A DNA stretch of 64,000 nt. Source: Pseudomonas gozinkensis (GTDB lineage: Bacteria > Pseudomonadota > Gammaproteobacteria > Pseudomonadales > Pseudomonadaceae). The translations under genes were made by a program, and so were the position numbers. The notes below the pieces were generated by a model. That model worked only from the letters and a program-made list of their open reading frames with translations, did not search any database and was not told where the DNA came from. Positions 17,662 through 25,195 of this stretch are shown one piece after another. The stretch covers positions 2,878,501-2,942,500 of the forward strand of contig NZ_CP062253.1 of NCBI RefSeq assembly GCF_014863585.1, in the 5' to 3' direction. Position 1 is the stretch's first letter. Every line of letters starts with the position of its first letter.

Positions 17662-18309
17662 ATGAAGACTTTGACCCGACTGGCTGTAGTCGCCCTGCTG
17701 ATGGGCGGGGTGGCCGCCACTGTAGCCCCGGCTTACGCAGACGATGCCCAGTCGTGCCATTTTCTGCCCGTCGCCGCCAGCAGCGCCGCGCTGCAGCATT
17801 CGCAAACCGTTGGCGTGCTGTACAGCGAAAACACCCTGGACAACCTGCAATACCTCGAGCGTTACCACGACGTGGCAGTGAACGGTGCCAAGGATGCGCT
17901 CGATGCGCGGATCCGCGACGCCTTCGTCGACAGCTCCGATCCGGAGCTGGCCATCGACTGGCTGATGAGTTCGCTGCAACAACAGTTTCTCTCGGTGACC
18001 GTCTACGACAGCCTCGATGCGCTGGTGCAGGCCCATCCGGACGTTGTGGTGATGCTCGACACCCACAACCGCTTGCTGACCCAACGCAACAGCCAGGTCG
18101 AAGCCCGGTTCGCCGCACGCTTCTACGACGCCAACCTGCAATACATCGGCAAGGCCGAAGGCGCGGTGGAGAAGCAACTGCCTTCGGTGTGGGTACACAA
18201 CAAGGCGGCGCCCGAAATCGCCGCCGGGATCGAACAGCAGCGCGACCTGCAACTGAGTGCCTTGAAGCAGTTCGACGATTCGCTCAAGGCCCTGGTGAGT
18301 GCAGGCTGA
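17662..18309 (+). CDS. Exported hypothetical protein, 215 aa
   Basis: 215 residues with a Sec signal peptide (cleavage near AYA, residue 26). The mature part has DVVVMLDTHNRLLTQRNSQVEARFAARFYDANLQYIG, a pattern seen in periplasmic or lipoprotein components that build fibres or assemble at the envelope, but I cannot name the family. There is a single cysteine near residue 32. It is followed after 86 bp by a small lipoprotein gene on the same strand. Confidence 0.6.
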   Translation: MKTLTRLAVVALLMGGVAATVAPAYADDAQSCHFLPVAASSAALQHSQTVGVLYSENTLDNLQYLERYHDVAVNGAKDALDARIRDAFVDSSDPELAIDWLMSSLQQQFLSVTVYDSLDALVQAHPDVVVMLDTHNRLLTQRNSQVEARFAARFYDANLQYIGKAEGAVEKQLPSVWVHNKAAPEIAAGIEQQRDLQLSALKQFDDSLKALVSAG

Positions 18310-18395
18310 GCACCTAAAGCAAAAACGGCAACGGCAGTGCCCGTGACACTGAACGTTGCCGAAGAACCGAACCTTTTATTTTCAGGATTTTATCC

Positions 18396-18737
18396 ATGCG
18401 TGCTTTTTTTATCCCTGCCATGGCTTTCGCCACTTTATTGCTGACCGCTTGCGCTTCTGCGCCGAATGATCCGACGCTGACCCTGCAGACGCACAAGACG
18501 CCCGCCCAGTACGCCGAATGCGTGGTGCCGAAACTGCAGGGCAGTGCGCTGAACCCGACGGTGTCGCAGACCCAGCGCAGCTACCGGATCGTGGTGCCGA
18601 GCAAGGTGGCGGCGGACAACGTCCTGGAGGCCTACAAGGCGCAGGACGGCGGCAAGGTGTTTTTGTATGAGCGCCACTTGCTGGCGTCGAGTTTCATGCC
18701 GTCGAGTTTTGAACGGGCTGCCCAGGAGTGCCTGTAA
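18396..18737 (+). CDS. Small putative lipoprotein, 113 aa
   Basis: 113 residues. MRAFFIPAMAFATLLLTACASAP is a lipoprotein signal with lipobox LTAC (Cys19). The mature part has two further cysteines (AECVVPKL and the C-terminal QECL) that could pair. No family recognised. It is preceded by a ribosome site about 8 bp from the ATG and followed by a strong terminator at 18800. Confidence 0.6.
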   Translation: MRAFFIPAMAFATLLLTACASAPNDPTLTLQTHKTPAQYAECVVPKLQGSALNPTVSQTQRSYRIVVPSKVAADNVLEAYKAQDGGKVFLYERHLLASSFMPSSFERAAQECL

Positions 18738-18799
18738 CGCCTGACGGTTGACGCTTTTGAAGATGCTCCTTTGGTTGGCCGCAACCAACCAATTCCTTT

Positions 18800-18826
18800 G
18801 CCCCGCACCATGCGGGGCTTTTTTTT
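18800..18826 (+). terminator. Rho-independent terminator
   Basis: GCCCCGCA (18800-18807) pairs with TGCGGGGC (18811-18818) over a 3-nt loop and is followed by eight Ts. It ends the 18396 lipoprotein transcript and insulates the DUF1801 gene. Confidence 0.9.
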
Positions 18827-18891
18827 GCCCGGCGTTTGGCTCAGCCGACGCTACGCTGGAGAGCAGAATAGGTTTTCGGGAGAACAAGGAT

Positions 18892-19284
18892 ATGAAGAAG
18901 GACAGCAGCGGCGCGGCGACTGAGAATCCCTCTGCGCTGATCGACGCAAGAATCAAGGAACTGAACGACTGGCGCGGCCAGAAGCTGGCCGAGATACGGG
19001 CGATCATTCATGAAGCGGACCCGGAAGTCGTCGAGGAGTGGAAGTGGCGCGGTGTTCCGGTCTGGTCACACAACGGCATCATCTGCACCGGGGAAACCTA
19101 CAAGGCGGTGGTGAAAATGACTTTCGCCAAAGGCGCGGCGCTGGAGGATCCGTCAGGATTGTTCAACGCAAGTCTGGAGGGCAACACCCGGCGGGCGATT
19201 GATGTTCACGAAGGCGACACGATCGATGCCAAGGCTCTGAAAGCACTGGTGCGTTCGGCGATTACGTTGAATTCAAAGAAGTGA
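18892..19284 (+). CDS. DUF1801 domain protein
   Basis: 130 residues from the ATG at 18892 (ribosome site AAGGA). The upstream in-frame ATG at 18748 would run through the terminator, so it is rejected. The core PEVVEEWKWRGVPVWSHNGIICTGETYKAVVKMTFAKGA is typical of DUF1801/YdhG-like proteins: small cytoplasmic proteins of unknown function with a possible ligand pocket. Confidence 0.75.
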   Translation: MKKDSSGAATENPSALIDARIKELNDWRGQKLAEIRAIIHEADPEVVEEWKWRGVPVWSHNGIICTGETYKAVVKMTFAKGAALEDPSGLFNASLEGNTRRAIDVHEGDTIDAKALKALVRSAITLNSKK

Positions 19285-19334
19285 TTTGCCGTTGAGGCAG
19301 AGGTGAAGCGGAGGAGGGTGAAACGAGGAAAAAA

Positions 19335-19409
19335 TGGCAGGGGCGGCTGGATTCGAACCAACGCATGGCAGGATCAAAACCTGCTGCCTTACCGCTTGGC
19401 GACGCCCCT
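19335..19409 (-). tRNA. tRNA-Gln(TTG)
   Basis: Read on the minus strand: acceptor AGGGGCG pairs with CGCCCCT, D-arm CCAAGCGGTAAGG, anticodon stem GCAGG/CCTGC with loop TTTTGAT (anticodon TTG), T-loop TTCGAAT, and encoded CCA (TGG at 19335-19337). 75 nt including CCA, the normal length for tRNA-Gln. Confidence 0.95.
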
Positions 19410-19638
19410 GTAGCTATTGGTTTCAGTCCCGGGAGGACCTCTGCAACAGTGGGCGGCACTTTACCAGCGCTCTTGCGATCTGTGAACCCCTGAAGCCAAT
19501 AAATTTCATGGAAAACAGCTACTTATTTCCCGGACGGTATCGCCGGTCAGGTTTTTCGGGCTTTTCAGCGATGGCCCTGAATACTGGCGCGAACGCTGTA
19601 GCCCGAAAACCTGGCAAAGACCTGCCTCGACAAACCGA

Positions 19639-19845
19639 TCAGTTGCCGTCTGCAACCTTGCGTTCGATTTCGTCGACCTTGCGTTGTAACTCCTCAGCGT
19701 CCTGCTCCTTGGTGCGGGTCGACGAGGGCGTGATGACCTCATCCACGCCGCGGGTGTCGTCGTCCGGATCCTCAAGATCGCGTTTCACCACATTGACCGG
19801 TTTGCCGGACGTATCAGTGGGTGGAGCTTTGCTGTCGTTGTTCAT
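19639..19845 (-). CDS. Small acidic hypothetical protein, 68 aa
   Basis: 68 residues from the ATG at 19845, which has a GGAGG ribosome site; the longer frame upstream is not supported. It is highly charged, with DDDTRGVDEV in the middle and a C-terminal helix (KEQDAEELQRKVDEIERKV) likely to form a short coiled coil. No family recognised. It lies between tRNA-Gln and the maturase gene, on the maturase strand, 97 bp after its stop, so it could be a distal member of that operon; I see no direct link. Confidence 0.55.
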   Translation of the reverse strand: MNNDSKAPPTDTSGKPVNVVKRDLEDPDDDTRGVDEVITPSSTRTKEQDAEELQRKVDEIERKVADGN

Positions 19846-19941
19846 AGCGCTGACCTCCGTTGGCTTAAACGTTGGATGCAGCGCTTTGGCGCGAGTTCGA
19901 GATTTTTCGCGGTGAGCGGGCAAACGGCAGCCGTCACCGTC

Positions 19942-21405
19942 TCAGCTCAACGAACCCGGCACTCCCGCCAGCAAACCGGTCAGCGTCTTCATGATAGCCT
20001 GCTGCCGGGCCCGGTCGGTCAGGTGCCGGGCCTCGGCGGCGGCGACGTCGGCGTGGCAGTGCGGGCAAATCGATTCGTGCGGCTGGATGTATTGCAGGCA
20101 GTCGCGGCACAGGGCCAGTTGCGTCGGCAGGCGTCCTTCCTCGGGGGAGGACTGGCCCTGATTGATCCAGGCCAGTTTAATCACTTGGCCGCTGTCGCTG
20201 ACGCTGCTGACTTTTTCGCCGGTGTCGATGCATTCGGTGATCAGGTCAAAACGTCCGACGGCAAACGAGCGTTGGGCGGCATCTTCGACTTTGACGATGC
20301 GCTCGCGCAGACCCTGTTTTTGCAATTCCAGGGTTCGGTAATGGCAGTAAGGATTGTTGCCGGGTTTGCCCAGCAGCGAATGCGACGTCCAGGTGCAGCC
20401 GCCCCGGCAGACGTCGTTGTAATAGCAGCTTCGGCAGTAGCCCCACAGGTCATCGACCGAGCGCAGGCGGCCGAAGTGCATGCCTTCGCTGTAATGCCAG
20501 ATGTCGTGCAGGCTCATGCTGCGTACGTTGCCGCCGGAAAATCCGACGGTCGCCAGTGACGGGCAGCCTTTCACTGTGCCGTCTGCCTCCAGCGCCAGTA
20601 CGGTCTGGCCGGCTGCGCAGCCGCTCCAGTGCACGCGCTCGTCACCGAAGCCGCGCCACAGATGTTCGTAAGGGCCGTAATAACCGATGTTGTTGCCGAC
20701 GTTCATCAGCAGGCCGCGATCCAGTCCTTCGCGATACAACCGGGCGAGCAGCGGCATCACTTCCAGCAGCTTGTAAGGCTGGAGCAACAACTCAGGATGG
20801 TCGACGGCGTTGCCCATGGCCACCGTGATCTGGATCTGCCAATGGGTGGCGCCGAGCTCGATGATGGTGTCCATCAGCTCCGGCAGGTCCGGCAACGTGG
20901 CCGCGCCGATCTGGGTGTTGACGCTCACCGCCAGCCCCGACGCCTTGGCCCGGCGCAGGGTGTCGACGGCCTTGTCGAACGAGCCGGGCACGTTGCGCAC
21001 CTTGTCGTGCAGCGGCGCGAGTCCGTCCAGGGAAATGCCGACCCCGTTGAGCCCGGCATCGACCGCTGCCTGCATCTTCGCCGGGGTCAGATTGCGCCCG
21101 CCGGTCTGGATCGCGCAGTACATGCCGTGGTCGTGGATGGCGCGGATCAGTTGCGTCCAGTCTTTGCGCAAATAGGCTTCGCCGCCGATCAGGGTGATCT
21201 CGCGGGTGCCGAGGGCGGCGAGGGAATCGATCACGTCGAGGCATTCGCGGGTGTTGAGTTCATCGGGGCGCCGATGCCCCGCGCGGGAGCCGCAATGCAG
21301 ACACTTGAGGTCGCAGGCGAGGGTGATTTCCCAGACCACGTGCACCGGCACGTAGCGTTTGAGATCGGTGTCGCTGAGGTAGCGGGCAGGGCGGTTGTCT
21401 GTCAT
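19942..21405 (-). CDS. Radical SAM/SPASM maturase of the GDL-motif (DUF1843) system
   Basis: 487 residues from the ATG at 21405. The radical SAM cluster motif is ACDLKCLHC (C31, C35, C38) with GGEAYLR at 74-80. A SPASM domain follows with cysteines C263, C281, C324, C327, C333, C337 and C354, enough for auxiliary Fe-S clusters. Unusually, the protein continues about 130 residues to a CRDC...CPHC zinc ribbon (C433, C436, C447, C450). SPASM maturases normally install cross-links or other changes in ribosomal peptides. The three genes upstream on the same strand all encode a C-terminal GDL domain, and I recall a named family of GDL-motif peptide-associated radical SAM/SPASM maturases. The reaction is unknown. 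Confidence 0.85.
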   Translation of the reverse strand: MTDNRPARYLSDTDLKRYVPVHVVWEITLACDLKCLHCGSRAGHRRPDELNTRECLDVIDSLAALGTREITLIGGEAYLRKDWTQLIRAIHDHGMYCAIQTGGRNLTPAKMQAAVDAGLNGVGISLDGLAPLHDKVRNVPGSFDKAVDTLRRAKASGLAVSVNTQIGAATLPDLPELMDTIIELGATHWQIQITVAMGNAVDHPELLLQPYKLLEVMPLLARLYREGLDRGLLMNVGNNIGYYGPYEHLWRGFGDERVHWSGCAAGQTVLALEADGTVKGCPSLATVGFSGGNVRSMSLHDIWHYSEGMHFGRLRSVDDLWGYCRSCYYNDVCRGGCTWTSHSLLGKPGNNPYCHYRTLELQKQGLRERIVKVEDAAQRSFAVGRFDLITECIDTGEKVSSVSDSGQVIKLAWINQGQSSPEEGRLPTQLALCRDCLQYIQPHESICPHCHADVAAAEARHLTDRARQQAIMKTLTGLLAGVPGSLS

Positions 21406-21508
21406 GGGAGATCCTTGCGCACGGGCCTGTGCGCGGCACGAGTGGACTGACCTCGAGTGGCTGGAAGACCGGGCGCGGTCACCCATGACCGCGCCCGGGC
21501 CGTACCGC

Positions 21509-22087
21509 TTAGCGCGCTTCCAGTCGCGCGATTTCCGCATTCAGCTGCGCAAGGGCACTGCGCAAGGCGTCCTCGTGGGCCAGCTGTTGTTCGCCCTGCT
21601 GCACGGCGACTTTCAGCTGCGCCAGATCACCGCTGGCCTGAGCCGTTTGCACGGCTACCGCATACAGCGGATGGACGTGGTGCTCGGGCGGCAGTGGCTC
21701 GACGCTCGGTGCCTGATGCACGGCGACGTGCCGCACGTCCTGCCACTGGCCGCCTTCGTTGTAGCGGTAATCGACAAAACCGCTGGTCCAGTCGCCCAGA
21801 ATGCCCTTGAGGTGGAAAGTCTGGGCAATCTGACTCAGCGGGCCGCTCGGGTTACCGTCGAGGGTGAGAATGATGTAGGTCTCGGTGGATGGCGTGAGCC
21901 TGGCCTCGGAATAATCGCCCCAGACCCGGGCATGGAAATTCACCGGTGGCCAGGTGCTTTGAAACACGCTCGCGGTTCCGCTGACTTTTTTGCGGACGGT
22001 ATCGACCACGATATCGAGGGTCAGAACCGGTGCGCCCAGCAGTGAATTGCTGGCGATGAGGCGGGTGTGAAAAAGTCCGATCGACAT
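21509..22087 (-). CDS. DUF1842-type plus GDL (DUF1843-type) protein, candidate maturase substrate B
   Basis: 192 residues. The N-terminal about 130 residues are beta-rich and resemble its neighbour at 22128 (ARVWGDYSEA here, SDVWGEYTYM there), consistent with DUF1842. After a proline/histidine linker the C-terminal about 55 residues carry VQTAQASGDLAQLKVAVQQ followed by an amphipathic helix, the DUF1843-like GDL domain. No signal peptide. It lies 41 bp after the neighbour and 103 bp before the maturase, on one strand. Being a modification substrate is inferred from the shared GDL segment and operon structure. Confidence 0.65.
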   Translation of the reverse strand: MSIGLFHTRLIASNSLLGAPVLTLDIVVDTVRKKVSGTASVFQSTWPPVNFHARVWGDYSEARLTPSTETYIILTLDGNPSGPLSQIAQTFHLKGILGDWTSGFVDYRYNEGGQWQDVRHVAVHQAPSVEPLPPEHHVHPLYAVAVQTAQASGDLAQLKVAVQQGEQQLAHEDALRSALAQLNAEIARLEAR

Positions 22088-22127
22088 GATGCTGCTCCCT
22101 TGTGAAAGTTATGGTTCCAATTGCCGA

Positions 22128-22754
22128 TCAGCGACTTTGTACGCGGCTGATTTCTTTGTTGGCGTCGTCCACGGCTTTGCGCAGCAGCGGCAGTTGCTCC
22201 AGCTGCTGTCTGGCCTGTGCGGACAGGCTCTTCATCTGGGCCAGATCACCGCTGGCGATTGCACCCTGAATCGGCGCGGCATACAGCGGCAGAACCGGTT
22301 TGTGCGGCTCGATCACCGGACCGGGATTGAAAGACTGGAGGACGTTCGAAGGCACCTCCACCAGATGCGCCGGCACGTTGTTCAGTTCGTGCCAGCGCTG
22401 GCCGTCGAAGTACTCATAGTTGGCCACGCCTTCGCGCCAGTCGGTGCCGACCACCAGATGGATCTTGAAGTTGATGATCGAGTTGGAGCCGGGACCGCCA
22501 TGGTTGCCCTGGGCGGTGATCAGGATCTTGCTGACGCCGGGCTTCATCACCGTCATGTAGGTGTATTCGCCCCAGACGTCCGAGTCGATGTCGAGCGGCG
22601 GATTGGTCGCCTGAGTCACGGCGGCGTTGCCGGTGACATGCTGCTGTGGCGTGGACACCAGCAGGTTCAGCGCAAGACTCTGCGCCCCTGGCTGGCCCGT
22701 ACCGATCCGGTAGCTCACCGGGAACAAGCCGACATTTTGCTGAGTTGCTGACAT
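22128..22754 (-). CDS. DUF1842-type plus GDL (DUF1843-type) protein, candidate maturase substrate A
   Basis: 208 residues from the ATG at 22754, chosen because GGAGG lies 7 bp upstream; a start 15 bp earlier lacks one. The N-terminal beta-rich domain (to about residue 140) resembles DUF1842. The linker is proline-rich (NPGPVIEPHKPVLPLY). The tail has IQGAIASGDLAQMKSLSAQ and a helix ending KEISRVQSR, matching the GDL domain of the 61-residue protein upstream. No signal peptide or cysteine is seen, so any maturase chemistry would act on non-cysteine residues. Confidence 0.65.
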   Translation of the reverse strand: MSATQQNVGLFPVSYRIGTGQPGAQSLALNLLVSTPQQHVTGNAAVTQATNPPLDIDSDVWGEYTYMTVMKPGVSKILITAQGNHGGPGSNSIINFKIHLVVGTDWREGVANYEYFDGQRWHELNNVPAHLVEVPSNVLQSFNPGPVIEPHKPVLPLYAAPIQGAIASGDLAQMKSLSAQARQQLEQLPLLRKAVDDANKEISRVQSR

Positions 22755-22788
22755 GTTGATTGCCTCCATTGCAATGTGGGAAATGGCC

Positions 22789-22974
22789 TTAAGGTTTTTC
22801 CAGTCGAGAAACTTCTTTGGCCAGTTTTTCGTACGCGGTTTGTAGCTCCTTCGCTTCCGGCTTCGTTGAATCGCGCTGCTTCAACAAAGTCTTCATCTGC
22901 TGCAGATCGCCGCCGGTGATCGCGCTCTGGATGGCGACGCCATAGGGCGGGATGTTGTGGTTTGAACCGGTCAT
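22789..22974 (-). CDS. Stand-alone GDL-motif peptide (DUF1843-type), 61 aa
   Basis: 61 residues from the ATG at 22974 (ribosome site AAGGAAGG), the first gene of the putative operon. It is almost only the GDL domain: PPYGVAIQSAITGGDLQQMK, then KTLLKQRD and a C-terminal charged helix ending EVSRLEKP. The aligned columns shared with both larger proteins are P-x-Y-x-x-x-[IV]-Q-x-A-x-x-x-GDL-x-Q-[ML]-K. The small size and maturase linkage make it the best candidate for a precursor peptide. No double-glycine leader or cysteine is visible, so it is not a standard sactipeptide. Confidence 0.65.
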   Translation of the reverse strand: MTGSNHNIPPYGVAIQSAITGGDLQQMKTLLKQRDSTKPEAKELQTAYEKLAKEVSRLEKP

Positions 22975-23673
22975 ATCGAGGCCTTCCTTGTGGGTGTGTG
23001 CCGCTCGACCCCTTGCGCAGAAGGGGCGCCTTTCCAGACAGGCAGGCGAACGACATCGGCCAGAATTACCGGCAACCGGGATTCTCGGCGACGTGACAGC
23101 CTGATCCGTCGGGATCTGATCAATCCGCAAACAGGGTTCGCGCAGGGGCGACGCCGCAGCGCCGGCTCACGCGCAAGCGTCGTCAGCCAAAACCGTCGGG
23201 CCTGGCCTCGGGCGTCAATGAAGGGGGTTGCCGCTGGGGCAAACGGGGAAATCTCGCCTGTACGTTGGTCATCTTTCTGTCCTTGATAGAAAGCAACGAA
23301 ACACAGGGATAGGTCGTTCACTCTTCAAGAGTGCAATACCCGCGCAAGCACAAAAACCATCCCTGATTTTTCTTCCAGTGCCGCTGATGGCGCTCGTCGA
23401 GCGACGTTTGCCAAGTGGCCAGCATTTTGCCAGCCACGCAACCCTAGACCCGTTTGTGCAGGGCTGCCAGAAAAAGCGCCGAACGGTCATGTCGGTCCAA
23501 TGCAGGGATTTTGGCGCACGCACAACCGACCTTTCGGCAGCGTTTTTAAGCGATTGAATCGAGATCGCCATGGGCGCTGAGGAACGTTCGAAAATGAAAA
23601 ATGTACGCCGATGTACATTACGTGTACGCCCCGTGTAAAGTCCGGTCACAGTCTCAAAGACAGGTGCATTGCA
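22975..23673. other. 699-bp intergenic region upstream of GDL operon and TetR gene
   Basis: I find no gene I can support here. Reading frames exist but lack ribosome sites and convincing composition. It must hold the promoter of the minus-strand GDL operon and that of the plus-strand TetR gene; TGTAC palindromes sit at its right end (23602-23638). Its length is unusual for this compact genome. Confidence 0.6.
23602..23617. promoter_or_regulatory. TGTAC palindrome, probable TetR operator (autoregulation)
   Basis: TGTAC, six bases, GTACA: a perfect 5-bp inverted repeat 57 bp before the TetR start codon. GTGTAC and GTGTA elements follow within 25 bp. A TGTACA pair also occurs between the demethylase and betaine-binding genes at 27289-27326, so one regulator may control both. 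Binding is inferred. Confidence 0.5.
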
Positions 23674-24381
23674 ATGACGCAGGCAGGACGGACAAAAAAC
23701 AAGGCTCAGGATTCAGGATGGCGCGGTTCTGTGGACGTCTGGCTGGACGCCGCGTATGAGGCTTTGAAGGAATCCGGGGTCGATGCGGTCAGGGTGATGC
23801 CGCTGGCCAAGCGCCTGAACCTGTCGCGCACCAGCTTCTACTGGTTCTACGAAGATCGCGAGCAACTGCTCGCGGCGCTGCTGGCCCGCTGGCGGGACAA
23901 GAACACCGGTGGGCTGGTGGGGCAGTGCGAGCGTTATGCCGAAAGCGTGTCCGAGGCGATCCTCAATGTTTTCGAATGCTGGCTGAACCCCGCGTTGTTC
24001 GATTCGCAGTTTGAATTCGCCGTGCGCAGTTGGGCATTGCAATCGGATGAAGTCGCCGGGCAAATCGCGCTCGCCGACGATGCGCGGATCAATGCGCTGG
24101 CCGCTATGTTTCGCCGTTTCGGTTACGAGCCGGGGGCGGCCGATGCCCGCGCCCGGACGATCTATCTCACGCAGATCGGCTACATCTCGATGAAAACCAC
24201 CGAAGACGTGATCGTGCGGTTCCGGCGAATCCCGCAGTACGTCACCGTGTTCACCGGAAAGTCACCCAAGCGGCGCGAGCTGGACCGGTTTTTCGGTCAG
24301 TTCGGTTATGCCGAGACGGAGCCGGGGGTGTTTGTTCCACTGGTGGAAACCTTCGAAGAGGCGCTGCCCGATGACCAATAG
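23674..24381 (+). CDS. TetR family transcriptional regulator
   Basis: 235 residues from the ATG at 23674. The N-terminal HTH is clear (WLDAAYEALKESGVDAVRVMPLAKRLNLSRTSFYWFYEDREQLL, residues about 25-70), with the SRTSFYWFY recognition-helix signature of TetR proteins. The ligand domain is all-helical. It overlaps the next gene by 11 bp, so regulator and reductase are co-expressed. It probably controls itself through the TGTAC sites just upstream, and perhaps the divergent genes at 27.3 kb. Confidence 0.85.
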   Translation: MTQAGRTKNKAQDSGWRGSVDVWLDAAYEALKESGVDAVRVMPLAKRLNLSRTSFYWFYEDREQLLAALLARWRDKNTGGLVGQCERYAESVSEAILNVFECWLNPALFDSQFEFAVRSWALQSDEVAGQIALADDARINALAAMFRRFGYEPGAADARARTIYLTQIGYISMKTTEDVIVRFRRIPQYVTVFTGKSPKRRELDRFFGQFGYAETEPGVFVPLVETFEEALPDDQ

Positions 24382-25147
24382 AACGCTGGGGATCATCGGC
24401 GGCACGGGCTGGCTGGGAAAGGCGATTGCCGAATCGTTGCTGGACCTGGGGTTCATCAGTCGGAGTGATCTGCTGATCTCGAACCGCTCGGGCAGTGCTG
24501 ATGTTGCGCCGGGAGTGCGCGTGTTGAGGGACAACCAGTCGCTGGTCGACAGCAGCGATATCGTCGTGCTTTCGGTGCGGCCTGAGCAGTTCCGTGAATT
24601 ACAGATTGATGCCCAAGGCAAAACGCTGGTTTCCCTGATGGCCGGCATTTCATCGTCCACCCTTAGTGCCGCGACAGGGGCGCGAGTGGTGGTGCGGGCC
24701 ATGCCGAACGCTGCGGTGGAGATCCGCCAATCCTATACGCCGTGGTTCGTGGCCGGCCCCATGACCGATGAAGAGCGCGACTGGCTGCAGCGATTGTTCG
24801 AGTGTGTGGGCTCGGCGGACGAGATGCCCGATGAAGACTGCGTCGATTATCTGAGCGCGTTGTCCGGCACCGGGCCGGCGTTTCCGGCGCTGTTGTGCGC
24901 TGCGCTCGCCAGTCAGGCCGAAGCGGCCGGCATTCCCGCGCGGATTGCGCAGCGGGCGGCACGGGCGGTGGTGGTGGGCGGCGGTCAACTGCTGGCGGGG
25001 CGGGAACCGCAAGCTCTGCTGGATGCCTTGATGGCTTATCGCGGGGTCACGGCGGCTGCGTTGCAGTCGATGGCCGGGCAGAACTTCGAAGACATCGTGG
25101 GGCGGGCCGTACAGGCCGGCGCCCAGGTTGCCCGGCGCGGCCTGTAG
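24371..25147 (+). CDS. Pyrroline-5-carboxylate reductase family protein (ProC-like)
   Basis: 258 residues. The N-terminal Rossmann motif is LGIIGGTGWLGKAIAESLL; the C-terminal ProC block LSGTGPAFPALLCAALASQAEAAG is present. It differs from housekeeping ProC (usually MGxGNM start), so it is a paralogue, perhaps acting on a related cyclic imine. Its overlap with the TetR gene and convergence with an Old Yellow Enzyme-type demethylase suggest a part in proline-betaine or N-methylproline metabolism. That role is an inference. Confidence 0.7.
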   Translation: MTNRTLGIIGGTGWLGKAIAESLLDLGFISRSDLLISNRSGSADVAPGVRVLRDNQSLVDSSDIVVLSVRPEQFRELQIDAQGKTLVSLMAGISSSTLSAATGARVVVRAMPNAAVEIRQSYTPWFVAGPMTDEERDWLQRLFECVGSADEMPDEDCVDYLSALSGTGPAFPALLCAALASQAEAAGIPARIAQRAARAVVVGGGQLLAGREPQALLDALMAYRGVTAAALQSMAGQNFEDIVGRAVQAGAQVARRGL

Positions 25148-25195
25148 TGGGCAGATTCAGCGACTTCCCTCACGACACAGAAGGGAAGGCCACGT

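Noticed and set aside
18748..18891. N-terminal extension of the DUF1801 gene
   Set aside because: It would run through a strong terminator (18800-18826), while the ATG at 18892 has a good ribosome site.
23228..23557. Frames in the 700-bp spacer upstream of the GDL operon as a gene
   Set aside because: No ribosome site, no domain and arginine/proline-rich translation; probably non-coding.
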